Shown: positions 32,514 to 43,561, counted from the stretch's first letter. The stretch: DNA of 64,000 nucleotides from Rhinopithecus roxellana (GCF_007565055.1 NC_044557.1:68701095-68765094), one strand, 5' to 3'. Program-made: numbers and translations. The notes: generated from the sequence alone by a model not told the origin.

Positions 32514-32690
32514 CCTAGCTGGGGGATGAATGAAGAATTCTGAGTTGGGTAGAGTTAAGTTAGGATGAGAGTAGGTGAGGAAACTACCAAGAATGGTCCA
32601 TGGTTTATGCCTGTTGGTCAGTGGGTATGTACATGGTGATTGGTATCCCCGGCTGGAATCTGGGACCAGGTAGATATTTTTCTCTGTGCT
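32514..32690 (+). repeat. Unnamed old repeat, right part (copy 1)
   Basis: 'agaatggtccatggtttatg' and 'tctgggaccagg' correspond to 'agatggtccatggctcattc' and 'agggaccagactttcc' in 33957-34190. This suggests one older repeat split by the LTR. Confidence 0.5.
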
Positions 32691-33284
32691 GTTGTTAAAG
32701 GGGACTTTCAAAAATATGAATCAAATTATGTTACTCCATTTCTAACAATCATGTTTAGAATTCTACTTAGCACCTCACTACTTGCCATAACACTCTCTGA
32801 TATGAAGTCAGAATGTCCTGGTGTGTTACAATCAATTAGGTGTGTGTGCAGTCACATTTAGGTGTGTCTCAAGCAATTTGTTGCTCACAATAATATACTA
32901 AAGTTTGTGAAGATTTTTTTTCCAATACAAATGAGAGCAAATCTATTCTCTAATTCATGTTTTGTCAGTCTCTAATTTGAGGTGCTTTCTTGATTGGAAA
33001 TGATAGGTACAGTGTTACAAGTAAGTCTTGGGGAATTGCATATAATCCGAGGCCTATCATAGGCCAAAGTTGAAATCTTTTGCAAGCTACTACCATTCCA
33101 AGTATGTTGGTAGTTACTACCAAAAGGTGATTATGTATTATTACAGTGTTGGACTTTATCAAACTGTGTTGTGCTCATAGGAGTGTGTTATGAGCTAAAA
33201 CATTATTTGTCATTTCTCTTTTTGAGAAAAACATGTTTTAAGATTGGCTAGCAAAATTTGCAAGCTTGGTAGTTTGTGCTGTCC
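32691..33284. other. Unassigned sequence
   Basis: About 590 bases with no assigned feature. It contains a perfect 15-base inverted repeat, ggcctatcataggcc, at 33051-33065. Confidence 0.4.
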
Positions 33285-33400
33285 TCTACAGCTTCATCTT
33301 TCCCTGTACTCTACATGTCTGCCAATCTCATCACACTGTTTAGATGTTCACCTCTCCATGCTTTTCCCTTGCTGTTCCTTTTGCCTGGAATGGCTAATAT
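33285..33400 (+). mobile_element. L2 fragment, forward
   Basis: 'ccaatctcatcacactgttt' and 'ccttgctgttccttttgcct' with 'ggaatggc' match the L2 3' coding/UTR boundary region. Confidence 0.55.
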
Positions 33401-33956
33401 TGGGCTGCTGTGTTATATAATTCCAGAGAGCACCATTCCTATTGTATTCTTAAGTTGTTTTCCTAGGAGATAGGAAAAGGGTGGCATTCACAGAGGTAAG
33501 AGTTGTCCCTGAAGTTATAAAGGGGAAGTTTTTTATTATGCTCCCTTTCCTCATGGGTATACTTATTGAACTTTATTTTTCCTTTAAAATTTGTTATTGA
33601 AGTTCTCTTCCAAAATTATATTAATTATATGTGATGTCTTAACTGTTGAAATAAATCAAAGATTACCAAATTTTTAAAAAATCATTGTAATATACCATGT
33701 CTCTATTCCCATCCTTAACATCTGAGGTTATCAAGAAAAACACCCTGGTGAAAAAAAAAAATTTCGTAACTTTCTTCAAATTCTTAAAAATTATCTATCT
33801 ATCTATGTATCTGCCTATCTACAGCTGTATCTATATCCTTGGCCACTGTTTGTTTTTCTAAAATGACATCCTATAATACAATCCCTTGCAACATTCTAGA
33901 CTTTCCTGTAGCTCCATATGTATGAATGTGACTCTCTATTTTTAAGGACTACATTT
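33401..33956. other. Unassigned sequence with a TATC-rich patch
   Basis: AT-rich, with a degenerate (TATC)n run at about 33792-33836. No gene or element is recognised. Confidence 0.45.
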
Positions 33957-34190
33957 AGTGTCCATTGGGGGAATAGTGAGAGTTAAATATGAGGGTGACC
34001 TAATAGCAAAGGCCAAAAGGCCAAAAATAGATTCAAGGTGAGGGGATGAGCTAGGAATTTGGAGTGGTAGGGCCAGGTCAGGGTGAGATTGGCTGATGAA
34101 CGTAGAAAGATGGTCCATGGCTCATTCATCAGTAGATGTTTAGAGGGTATTTAGAACATCAAGCTGCCCAAAGGGACCAGACTTTCCTGC
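33957..34190 (+). repeat. Unnamed old repeat, uninterrupted copy 2
   Basis: A contiguous relative of 31705-31807 plus 32514-32690: 'gagagttaaatatgagggtg', 'aaaggccaaaaggccaaaaa' and 'agatggtccatggctcattc'. It resembles an old ERVL-type LTR but I cannot name it. Confidence 0.5.
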
Positions 34191-34229
34191 AGCTTAATAG
34201 TTACTGATCTAGCTAATTATTTTAAAGAG

Positions 34230-34500
34230 CTGCATTCTCAGCTTGAATGTACCATGATTCATTCAACTTCTCTCCTATGCAGGTTGTTGTAAGTTTTGCC
34301 AACTTTCTCAGTGCTATAACAAACATACTTGTATATATACTTGTAGGTTCTGAAGTTTCTGTCTCTATAAAGTACCAGAAGCAGGACTGAGAGGTTAAAG
34401 TCCAGGTATATATAAAATTTATTTCCATTGACAGGCTACTCTCCAGGTAGCTGCAGAAATTCTCATCCCTTGGAGAGTTTCTCAATAATAGGATGTACTT
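34230..34500 (-). mobile_element. Ancient L1M fragment, reverse
   Basis: 'gtgctataacaaacatactt', 'accagaagcaggactgagag' and 'cattgacaggctactctcca' resemble the reverse complement of the L1M ORF2 C-terminal region. Confidence 0.5.
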
Positions 34501-34825
34501 TTAAATTACATAGGCCACAATCTCATCTTTTTACACTCCACTTACTCTTAGAGTTTGTGAATCAAGAGCCTAAAGTTGAAGCTTTTTACTAGAAGAATGC
34601 CTAAAGACATTTTTCTTTCTGTTGACGATTATATTCATTAAGCCAAAGGAATATTACAGTGATTATCTTGGAACTTGAAAAGGTCAATTTCATTAACTTC
34701 AGCAAAACAGGATAGACTGGCAGATACTAGAGTCTGGAAAGCCCACGTAGGTAGGAGTGAACAAGACAACAAACCCAGCAAATTCTAGGGAAAAAAAAAC
34801 AAAACTGGTCCAGGTGGTAGGTTAT
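34501..34825. other. Unassigned sequence
   Basis: No feature is recognised over about 325 bases. Confidence 0.4.
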
Positions 34826-35227
34826 TGTATTGGTCCATTCTTGCATTCCTATCAGGAACTACCCATAAATTACCCATGGGTAATTTATGAAGAAAAGAGA
34901 TTTAATTGACTCGTAGTTCCACAGGCTGCACAGGAAACATTGCTGGGGAGGCCTCAGGAAACATACAATCATGGTGGAAGGCGAAGGGGAAGCAGGAACG
35001 TCTTCACATGGCAGTAGCAGAAGAGAGATCAAAGGGGGAAGATACCACACACTTTTGAATAGCCAGATCTTGTGAGAACTCTATCATGAGACAGCACTAG
35101 GGGATGGTACTAAGCCATTAGAAACCACCTCCATGATCCAATCACCGCCCACTAGGCCCTACCTCCTACTCTGAGGATTACAATTCAACATGAGATTAGG
35201 GTGCAGACACAGAGCCAAACCAAGTCA
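34826..35227 (-). mobile_element. MST-type MaLR LTR, reverse
   Basis: 'tgtattggtccattcttgca' at the left and 'caattcaacatgagattagg' near the right end, with 'aatcatggtggaaggcgaag' between, give a full reverse MST. Near its left end the usual sequence is replaced by a perfect 24-base inverted repeat (34865-34888). Confidence 0.85.
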
Positions 35228-35461
35228 GTCATAGAATGAGGAGGCTTATTTAATAGAACAGTTGTAGTCAGAGCAGGTGGCACCAGGAAGACCCAAAGCT
35301 GGGTCCAGTAAGGGGGAGTTCAGGAGCAAAGGATATTTGGAGACTCAAGAAAATAGGAGGGAGGAGGTTGACATCTGGGACATTTGTTGGAAAGTGGTAA
35401 GAACCAAGTCACCTATGAGAAGCAGCAGGGAGCCATGAATCCCTGGGAGAAGGTCAGCCTT
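35228..35461. other. Unassigned sequence
   Basis: No feature is recognised. Confidence 0.4.
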
Positions 35462-35600
35462 TCTAAGTCAGACAGATCTGCCTTCAAAGTCTGGCTCTGC
35501 TGCCTGCTAATCTTTGACTTGGAGAAAGCTGTTAAATCACCATGGATCTTGATTTCTTTATCCGTATGCCTTGTCAAAGAGCTGGCTTACTGCATAGCAC
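35462..35600 (+). mobile_element. MIR SINE, forward
   Basis: 'agtcagacagatctgccttc', 'aaagtctggctctgctgcct' and 'tttgacttggagaaagctgt' follow the MIR tRNA-related part and core. Confidence 0.75.
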
Positions 35601-36429
35601 ATACAATACATACAGTGTTTGTTGTTATGTACATGCAGCCTAGTATTTCTAGGATTGCTGAATTTTTCCTGTGACAAAGGGTACATTTGTAGGTGTATAG
35701 TGTAAGTTGAGTTGATAGTTGTATACTCAGACTCCAGCATGCTGTATTTACCTTGCCGTCTGGAGTAGTTGCCTCACTAGAACTAGAACTATATCTAAAA
35801 CTTAATCACCTTTCCCCAAACCTCCTACCAAAGTCCTCTTTAGGGTGACTGGTTAAAAAAACTATAGAAAACCTTGAGGCTGTCATTTCCTGACAAGTAA
35901 CAGCAGTACCTGCAATGCCTTGATGCTGGGGCTATTTGCCGGATTATCTCTTCTTGGATACCCTTCAAGTCCTCCTCTGTTTCTAGTACTTAGGCCTAGT
36001 TCTGTTTTCATAAAGTCTCAAAAAGATTTGCCTGTTCATCTGTTTTCATAAAGTCTCAAAAAGCTCTCCAATCAAGCATACCTAAGTTAACAAATGCTGA
36101 TGCTAAATTTCAGAACATTGAGCCCATACACCTGGAAAACCTTTTGCCTAATTGTCTTGTTTGGTCCTCAGGTAGAGGTAGTTGAGCCTGTCCCTTAGGG
36201 GGCCATAGATGTAGGGGACCATTCAGAGCTTGGCAATGTCAATGTTTAGAACTGGGCATTTATTGCCTGAAGGTGTATGTTATATACCAAGTTCTTCTTG
36301 AACAGAGTTGATCCTAATGTCCTGAGAACAAGAAAGTACTTCTCAGGAAAGTACTTTATGAATTTCTATGATTTGTTTTGTTAACAGCAAACAAAAAAAT
36401 GATGTAACAATAAAGTAAGAACCATGCAG
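35601..36429. other. Unassigned sequence with a 25-bp direct repeat
   Basis: About 830 bases without an assigned mobile element. A perfect 25-base repeat lies at 36001-36025 and 36039-36063. Confidence 0.5.
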
Positions 36430-36890
36430 TGTGCATACCAGCGATTTTTAGCTGCTCAGAATCCATTTTTCTTCCTTTGGGAAATGATATCTCAGTTTTC
36501 CTTTGGGCTCCCACCCTCATCCCCAACTCTAAGTCCATATGATGGACTTAAAGATGACCCAAATCTTGCCAGTCAACATTTTTCATTTGCTAGTCATGGC
36601 ACTTAGTTTAACAGTGAACTGAACCAATGAAATTCAACCCCAAGACTTTGCTGAACTATTAGGAAAGAGACTGTTATGGTCATTCCGCTGGTAGAATACA
36701 AGCCTGGAAGTGGTGGTGGTCATCTTGCCAATATATGAGGAGAGCTTATTTAGAGCCAAGTAGTGCCTAAAACCACAATCCTCTGGACTACTTAGTCACG
36801 TGAGCTGTTTGCATGGTTTTTGCTTATGTCAGTTTGGTTGTATTTCTGTCACTTGCAATCAAAAGATTCCTGACTAATTTAGCTGGGTTC
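36430..36890 (+). repeat. Ancient unassigned repeat family, copy 2
   Basis: 'accaatgaaattcaacccca', 'tagaatacaagcctggaagt', 'ggtggtcatcttgccaatat' and the terminal 'tctgtcacttgcaatcaaaa' plus 'gattcctgactaattta' are in the order of a widely repeated old element. It is possibly an MLT1-like LTR; the name is not resolved. Confidence 0.5.
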
Positions 36891-37299
36891 CTGAAGTTGT
36901 TGAAATCAAAAGCTAAATGTAATGCTATTGAACTGAAGTCTTCTCTAAATTGTTAAAAATCCAAAGAGCAAATCTGAGGACCGAATTTTATTTCTGTTTA
37001 TCATTAAGATAAAAAAAATTCTGAGCAAAAAATATCACCACATTCCTTCCGAAACTAAAAATGATACACTAGGTAGCCAAAAGGATACCAGCTTGCAATT
37101 TTCAGTGGCATTACTATTATCTCTGAGCACTACAGGTAAATGCCATGAATTTATCTGAGATCAGATGTTTAATCTAGATTATTTCTAGAGTTTCTTCCAA
37201 TTCTTTAGTTCTAGATAAACTATGTAGAAAATCAGGTATGATTTGATTTTTTTGCCATAGTGTCATTTTATGGCGACACTGAAAGGGAGCCATTGACAA
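36891..37299. other. Unassigned sequence
   Basis: No feature is recognised over about 400 bases. Confidence 0.4.
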
Positions 37300-37490
37300 T
37301 AAGAGTAGCAGGATATTGTACAACATACATAGATTTTGGAGCCAGACAGACATGTTTTAGAATTCTGGCTAAATGACCTTGGGAAATTTACATAACCACT
37401 CAGTTTCATTTTTGTCATTTCATGTAATATGGGGATGATGATACCTACTTCACCCTTAACGACCAAGTGAAATGCTGTATACTCAATCTA
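37300..37490 (+). mobile_element. MIR SINE, forward
   Basis: 'gattttggagccagacagac', 'aaatgaccttgggaaattta' and 'aatatggggatgatgatacc' are clear MIR landmarks. Confidence 0.88.
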
Positions 37491-38404
37491 TTAATGTTGT
37501 GCTCGATGCATAGAATCCTTGTTCTTAAGGTCTATAAAGGAGACTTAGTTATAAATGAAGTTTCTAAAGTTACCTGTTATGTGTTTGTGTAAATGATGCC
37601 CTCATTCATGCCTAGAAAACCCAGAATAAATCTGCTACATGTTTTACACATGAGACACCCTTCTCTCCCTAAACAGATATATTTTTAAGTAGTTATCTGA
37701 GTTTAGATTTGTTTCAGCAAAACAAACGGCAATTATGGGAAACTGAGATTTCTCTAAGACTAGTTTGGGGAAATAATGCATAACTCTGGCTTAGGTTGAG
37801 AATACAACCATTTAAAATACAGACATAAAGACCATTGGAAAGAAAGCTGGGTATTTGTAATGCATAATGATGAAATACTATACAATGTTGATTTGACTAG
37901 TGAGTGGATATTTTATTTTTCATATGCTTTATATTTTTAAAGGTTTTGTAATCTGAATTATAGATGATACCAAGTATTTGCTAAGTTCCAAATAGCATCT
38001 GTTTCTTGCCATTCAATTTTCATTTTTTCTGGAAATGCATATTTTGGTGATGTTGAAGCCATAAATCTTTCTTGACAGTGCTCTGTTAGTTTTAATAAGT
38101 AGTAGTCAGGGCCAACTTCCATTTACAGTTGTTGAATGTTAAACAGCATTGGAAAATGTTAAGTTGTTAGATAATTGACTAGTTTTCTCAGACCTCCTCT
38201 GGGAAACTGGGAATTAACCATGCCTCCTGCTCCCTTTTCCACACTCCAAAGGGAATATGCTAATCCACTATTAGCTTTACAGCAATGACTTAATATTCCA
38301 TTTCAAGAGCTTGGGCACAAGCATTGTGTAAACTGATTTCATTCCATCGGGAATTCACACCCAGAAGCACTGCCCTGACATGAGAGTAGGAGTGAAGAGC
38401 ACCT
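37491..38404. other. Repeat-poor unique stretch
   Basis: About 900 bases without recognised repeats, AT-rich, with no coding signal. It might hold conserved non-coding sequence. Confidence 0.5.
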
Positions 38405-38490
38405 CACAACTCTCCCAGCTACAGGGCCCTGCATGACACATGGTACATGAAAGGGGATTAGTGCATGTTTGTGGAATGAATGAAAAAATA
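38405..38490 (+). mobile_element. L2 3' terminus, forward
   Basis: 'acacatggtacatgaaaggg', then 'gtttgtggaatgaatgaaaa', is the L2 terminal block. Confidence 0.6.
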
Positions 38491-38802
38491 ACCACTGTAA
38501 TTCTCTACTATAATGTTTCTGCTCACAAAACATCCAAATTGATTTAATCCAAAGGAGATGGAAAGTAATGCTGTGTGTGGGAAAACATGAATTCAAGCCT
38601 GTTAGTTTTTCTAGTAAGGTTCCTTGATGTGCCTTTCAGCAACAAGGCCTTTGGGACTCTGTGACTCAGGAACACAGTACTTTTCCTGATGGCAAGGCAG
38701 CAACAAGATCCTTTGGGGCTGGCATTCATTCCTCTGGATGCTGGATGTCACTCTTTTTTATTCTCCCATTCCTTCCTCACCTTCTAATACTCATCTATTT
38801 TG
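38491..38802. other. Unassigned sequence
   Basis: No feature is recognised. It forms the left half of a long but spurious open frame that runs into the next Alu. Confidence 0.4.
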
Positions 38803-39093
38803 CTTTTTTTTTTAGGCAGAGTCTCGCTCTGTTGCCTAGACTGGAGTGCAGTGGCGTGATCTCAGCTCACTGCAACCTCTGCCTCCTGGGTTCAGGTGAT
38901 TCTTATGCCTCAGCCTCCCAAGTAGCTGGAATTACAGGTGTGCACTACCAGGCTCAACTAATTTTTGTATGTTTAGTAGAGATGGAGTTTTGCTATGTTG
39001 GCCAGGCTAGTCTCGAACTCCTGGCCTCAAGTCATCTGCCCTTATCAGCCTCCCAAAGTGCTGGGATTACGGGAGTAAGCCACGGCACCTGGC
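38803..39093 (-). mobile_element. AluS/J element, reverse
   Basis: Reverse Alu with T-tail on the left and 'gccacggcacctggc' on the right. The longest open frame of the window (167 codons, 38661-39164) is mostly this Alu read antisense. Confidence 0.95.
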
Positions 39094-39299
39094 TTGCTTT
39101 GCTTTTTCTTATTTGGTTCTATGGTTCTCATATTTTTGTTAGCGCAAAGATCTCACATATTTAAACTTTTATGAAAAAAAAAATCCCACATGGCTACATT
39201 AAAAAACATCATTCTGAGTCTCTCTCACTTCTATGCAAAGTCACACAGATTTGCCATTTCTTTTCAGGTGGATTGGAAGCATATGCTCTGTTCATGGTT
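39094..39299. other. Unassigned sequence
   Basis: No feature is recognised. Confidence 0.4.
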
Positions 39300-39420
39300 T
39301 TGTCTATGGTCTCTTTTAGTCCTCACTACAAGTCATGAAACAATTCTGAGGCATTGTTATTTCCATTTGATGGATGAGGATACAGAGGCTTAAAGAGGTA
39401 AAAGTCCTTTTCACTTAAGG
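39300..39420 (-). mobile_element. MIR fragment, reverse
   Basis: 'gttatttccatttgatggat' with 'gaggatacagaggcttaaag' is the reverse of the MIR 3' core. Confidence 0.7.
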
Positions 39421-39609
39421 ATAGTATCTTGGTCTTTAACAGAGATGGCAGGAAATAGGAGCAGACAAGCAGGATGCTATGTCTGGACAAAATACTTTTG
39501 AAGTGGACATACCTTTACGGTTAATCTTCCACTTATGATGCAAGAGGTTTCATTATGAATATGTTAAAAAATGCATTTATTTTACAATCTTAACAATATC
39601 TCTAAGCCA
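39421..39609. other. Unassigned sequence
   Basis: No feature is recognised. Confidence 0.4.
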
Positions 39610-39945
39610 CTCCAGGGTCTTGTGTAATGGCTTTTATGTAATATGCCCTTTTAATGACTGCCTCCCTTACTTCCTATATCACCACTTACTTTCTAAAGTA
39701 TTTTAAGTCCCAGCTCAGATGTTAGTCCTCAGAGATACCTTCTAAGATTACTCTAAACCCTCCAATCACTCTCTATCGCAATGTCCCATTTCATTTCTTT
39801 CATAACTTCTTTTGCTGTTGAAAAATCATATTTTTTTATTGTGTGTATCTCTACTGGGAATGGGAGCTGCCTATGAGAATGGTCCTTGTTTGTCTTACTT
39901 GCCTCGCCATCCCCAGTCCTTAGAATAGTGCCTGGATAAATTATT
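39610..39945 (+). mobile_element. L2 LINE 3' region, forward
   Basis: 'agtcccagctcagatgttag', 'tcctcagagataccttctaa' and 'ccatccccagtccttagaat' with 'agtgcctgg' follow L2. Confidence 0.75.
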
Positions 39946-40394
39946 GCATATGCTTCAAGATGCATACTAAGGTAAATGGCATGACTCTGATCCTTAAATA
40001 CTGAGGGATTGGCAAGGACAAGGAACTGGTGGGGCCCAGTCACAGACAGATGGAAGATGAATGGCAGTACTTCCTTTCTTTGCCAGTCATTGGATTTTTC
40101 TGGCTTTGTGCACTAAGGTGGGTATAATTAGCTCTTATGGCCTGCCCAAACATGTGCCGAAGTACCAGTATAAAGTGATCTTTATCTAAGTCCCTATAGG
40201 CATTGACTGGGTTGTTTCAAGACAAAGCAGCCTCAGTAAGTACTCATAACTCCCAGGACATTAAATAGACCCTAACTAATCCTAGGGATTTCTGTTTCAA
40301 TATAGGATCTGTGTAGATTGCTTTGAAAATGACCAAACTCCTGGATCCCTGCAAATGACTGTATGTAGTGATTCAGATAAAACCCTGCTTTTCA
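39946..40394. other. Unassigned sequence
   Basis: No feature is recognised over about 450 bases. Confidence 0.4.
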
Positions 40395-40578
40395 CCAGGT
40401 GCTATGACAATTGCTTTAATACCACTTAATTTCATCTTTAAACACATCTAGAGACATATACTATTATTATCCCCATTTTTTAGATGAGGAATCTGAAACT
40501 TAGAGAGAGTAAATGACTTGCCTAGGTCCCACTGCTAGTTGAGGAGGGATACAAACCTAGCTGACTCTTCTCAACATT
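40395..40578 (-). mobile_element. MIR SINE, reverse
   Basis: 'accaggtgctatgacaattg', 'tatccccattttttagatga', 'aatgacttgcctaggtccca' and 'gggatacaaacctagctgac' give a nearly complete reverse MIR. Confidence 0.9.
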
Positions 40579-40837
40579 GAGACTTACTGTCCAATTGGCA
40601 AAGATATGATGTCCCATTCTGCTATGGCCTAAAACCTTTAAGAAAATTATGTTTATCAGCTATGAATGAATGCTCATAGTTCCAGGGTGGGCTTAAGAGA
40701 TATTGGCAGAAACTTCATTTAGAAGTTAACAAAGAAGTCAACTTAAATAATAATTTTTAAGTCCTGAAAAACAGATGTCTTATGCAAATCAATTTTTGAA
40801 AAGAGATATCTTAATTGATTTCAACTATATATGTACT
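40579..40837. other. Unassigned sequence
   Basis: No feature is recognised. Confidence 0.4.
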
Positions 40838-41005
40838 TTGGAAACAGACAGATTTGAGTTCAAAGCTCAGCAGTTATTTAATGCTATCTAACCTTTAGTA
40901 AGTTTCTTATTCTTTTCATATTGAATGTGGATTCCAATACCTGTCTCGCAAAATTTATGCAAGAAGAGAAGCCAGTTCAGTGCTTAGTGCACATAGAATG
41001 GGGAA
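40838..41005 (+). mobile_element. MIR SINE, forward
   Basis: 'acagacagatttgagttcaa' and 'agctcagcagttatttaatg' start it, and 'cagttcagtgcttagtgcac' ends it. With 40395-40578 it forms a pair of opposed MIRs. Confidence 0.75.
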
Positions 41006-41951
41006 CAAAACATTATTACCTTTTCTTTAAGTATTATGGTTGGGAATTTTTTGGTTGTGAAGTTTTATGTTTTCCTAAATTTCATGTTCTCCCAGTCATG
41101 TTAAAATTTTATTTCTATTCATTTCATTTCTTTCCTCAAGTATAGTTTAAAGATCACAATTCATTTCTTAAGACTTGTGCATCATTGCTCTGGTAAATCT
41201 CTTGGCCTTCATAGTAGTTGATCCCACACCTCATCCCTGACCATAGTGTTTGTTTTTGGCTTTCATTTTACCTCTGTTAATCATTCATGAGTCTATGCCA
41301 CAGCCTCTTCTGACATTATACTTAAAAAGTCCCCCCAAAGCATGCTTTTAAAAAGTTGGGGCACAGCAACCTTGAGAGAACATTCTTCTTGAAGGAGTAG
41401 TATTAGACCCTGACCAAATGATATCACCTTAAAAAGTTGGATTTTTTTAAAAGTCATTTTTTATGGTAATTGTCTAGAAACACTTGTGTTAAGAAGTAAA
41501 AATACAAGCATGAAGTAGCTTAGTCATGGCCTATATCAACAACAAAAACAAGGGCCATTAACTTGATTGGAACATATGAATCTGAAAGTGCAGCTATTCA
41601 AATAAAAATAGCTAGCTCTATGAGTCCAAGCAGGGCAAAAAACTACTTCCAACAGGAGAGAGACAATGTAAAAGCAATAAAATGTAAATTGTCTATAATA
41701 TTGCTCTCAAAATAATGTCAATATGTTTACACTTGACAGGCTACATTTAATAAACTTACCCACAATTTTGTTCTGTTTATAAGACAAAACAAACAGATAG
41801 CTTGCACAATTGGCACAGACATTTCAGGGCATGTATGCAAAATTATAATAAACATACTCTTTTTACAAACTCCTACTATAACTTTGTTCCTGAAAGCTCT
41901 GGGCTGCCAGGCTATTTTTGCATTTCCCAAGTCACTCCTAACTTACCAAGG
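41006..41951. other. Repeat-poor unique stretch
   Basis: About 950 bases, AT-rich, without a recognised repeat or coding feature. Confidence 0.5.
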
Positions 41952-42091
41952 TGAGCCAAGTGCCATGGTGCACACCTGTAGTCCTAGCTACTCAGGAAGC
42001 GGAGGCAGGAGGATTGCTGGAGCACAGGAATTTGAGATCAGCTTGAACAACAGGGTGAGACCCCACCTCTACAAAAACAAAAAACCCCAAA
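41952..42091 (+). mobile_element. FLAM (free left Alu monomer)
   Basis: A single Alu arm in which the start runs directly into 'cacctgtagtcctagctact' and ends 'gtgagaccccacctctacaa' plus an A-rich tail. That order is typical of FLAM, not a dimeric Alu. It is flanked by diverged repeats aacttaccaag and aacttgccagg. Confidence 0.8.
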
Positions 42092-42304
42092 AACTTGCCA
42101 GGATGCAAAAAGGCTGCCATCAGTGCTCGAACCCTAGTTCTACAATCCTTCTGACTCCATACCGTCTAAAGGTAGATTACTCAGTCATCTCTCTGCATTC
42201 TTGTCTTAGGTGCTATTGTGCTTAGAGTTGACTGTGAGGCAAGCCTCTGTATCTCTACACGTATAGAACTACAATACCAAAAAGTACTTCTGATCTCCTT
42301 TTAT
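42092..42304. other. Unassigned sequence
   Basis: No firm feature. 'gctcgaaccctagttct' near 42125 hints at a reverse MIR end. Confidence 0.35.
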
Positions 42305-42375
42305 TGGTTGTGAATAAGCACTAGTATCCTCATTTTACAGCTGAAGAAACTCAATCTCAAAGATGCTAAGTAGTT
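42305..42375 (-). mobile_element. MIR fragment, reverse
   Basis: 'tatcctcattttacagctga' with 'agaaactcaatctcaaagat' is the reverse MIR core. Confidence 0.65.
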
Positions 42376-42472
42376 ACTGAGAGATGCTGAGTCACACTGA
42401 TACTAAGTCATGCTGTTAGTGAGACTGTGAGTAGCAGTCACACTATCTGTAAGTTGCAAACTAACTGGACTC

Positions 42473-42583
42473 AGGGTGACCAGGTTTCCCAGTTTGCTCA
42501 GGACTGAGGGATTTCTTTGGAAGCAGGACTTTCCGTGCTAAAACTAGGACAGTCCCAGGCAAACCAGGATGGTTGGTAACCCT
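42473..42583. mobile_element. Short palindromic DNA transposon (MITE-like), 111 bp
   Basis: The ends form terminal inverted repeats of about 34 bases. The left end reads agggtgaccaggtttccc. The right end, reverse-complemented, reads agggttaccaaccatcct, and inner blocks 'cagtttgctcaggactg' and 'ggtttgcctgggactg' also pair. It is non-coding and the family is not named. The target duplication is unclear. Confidence 0.65.
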
Positions 42584-42908
42584 AGATGTCTGATTTTAGA
42601 AACACTCTTTATCTTTCTGCTTCAGGCTCTAAAATATTTGGCTCTCCTTAAAATCTTTTGCCCGTCATATCCTGCTGTAATCTTCACCCACCCACCACTT
42701 CTTCTACTAGTTTAGTCGGCACACTGTGCTTACCATTGCATTTGCTGTGAGACTCTAACTACAAATTGCAGCCCATTTACCCTCTTTTCTGGGCCACAGG
42801 AAATCGCAGGCTGACAACTCAGTGTCTGTGGTTTTCCGAGCCTCTAGCTCTATTGGATTTCTAGCCAGAAAATTATTATTCTTCCTTTTTGGTGACGACT
42901 ATGTTAAA
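42584..42908. other. Unassigned sequence
   Basis: No feature is recognised. Confidence 0.4.
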
Positions 42909-42910
42909 AA

Positions 42911-42935
<25 letters not shown>
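42909..42935. repeat. (AC)n microsatellite
   Basis: About 12-13 uninterrupted AC units. Confidence 0.9.
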
Positions 42936-42941
<6 letters not shown>

Positions 42942-43444
42942 CAATTCTCTTGATTTCAAAGATGACAAGCTCTATCAAGAGAGAGAAAGCTAAAGACCTC
43001 TGGGCGTTGAAATTCTTCCATCCAGATACTCTGACACTATAATGATGGTTCCTGTTAACCATCAAATCATCTGTCAGGGATGCCTCAGCTGCACTTGGCA
43101 ATTTCTCTCAGCAGAGGAGCATCCTGATGGTGAAAGGCTCCTGGCACCTGCTCTTACTGGCCTTGCTCTTCTTAGCAAGGATCCTCCCTTTAGGTTCCTC
43201 CCTTTAGTTGATCCTATTATTTTTGACAGCTTTGAGAAACAGCAACTGCTTCTAGTGGCTTCTTTCACTGATGGCAACAGTCCTCTTAACAGCAGCTTTT
43301 CTGAGACTTTGCTGGGGTCTTTTGTTTTTTTTTCAGAAAGCCCCATGCTTCCTCTATAGCTGATAACTTAGTTTGATACTTAGTAGGTACTAGAGTGTTT
43401 ATTAAGCCGTGTAGTGACAAACCATGGTGCTTTACCATGCTCTA
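42936..43444. other. Unassigned sequence
   Basis: About 510 bases. Open frames of 90-105 codons on both strands overlap here but match no protein I recognise. A short direct repeat of cctccctttag occurs near 43185-43207. Confidence 0.45.
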
Positions 43445-43525
43445 TGGCAGTGTTGTTCAAACTGTAGGTCCTTACTCGTTAGTGAGTCATAAATCAATAT
43501 AGCAGGTCAAAAGCAGTCATTTTGT
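43445..43525 (+). mobile_element. hAT-like MER relic (short)
   Basis: 'gttgttcaaactgtaggtcc' followed by 'gttagtgagtcataaatcaa' and 'tatagcaggtcaaaagcag' resembles a hAT-type MER element. Confidence 0.45.
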
Positions 43526-43561
43526 TACATGTGGCAGATATCTGAGTTACCCCAAGTTACT

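Noticed and set aside
38661..39164. Longest open frame of the window (167 codons, forward)
   Set aside because: More than half is an Alu read antisense, giving the familiar Alu-type peptide. There is no support from splice sites or homology.
42105..42160. Possible reverse MIR end
   Set aside because: Only about 40 bases resemble MIR and the order relative to 42305-42375 is wrong for one element.
42936..43444. Overlapping 90- and 105-codon frames on opposite strands
   Set aside because: No homology recognised and no exon boundaries; likely chance.
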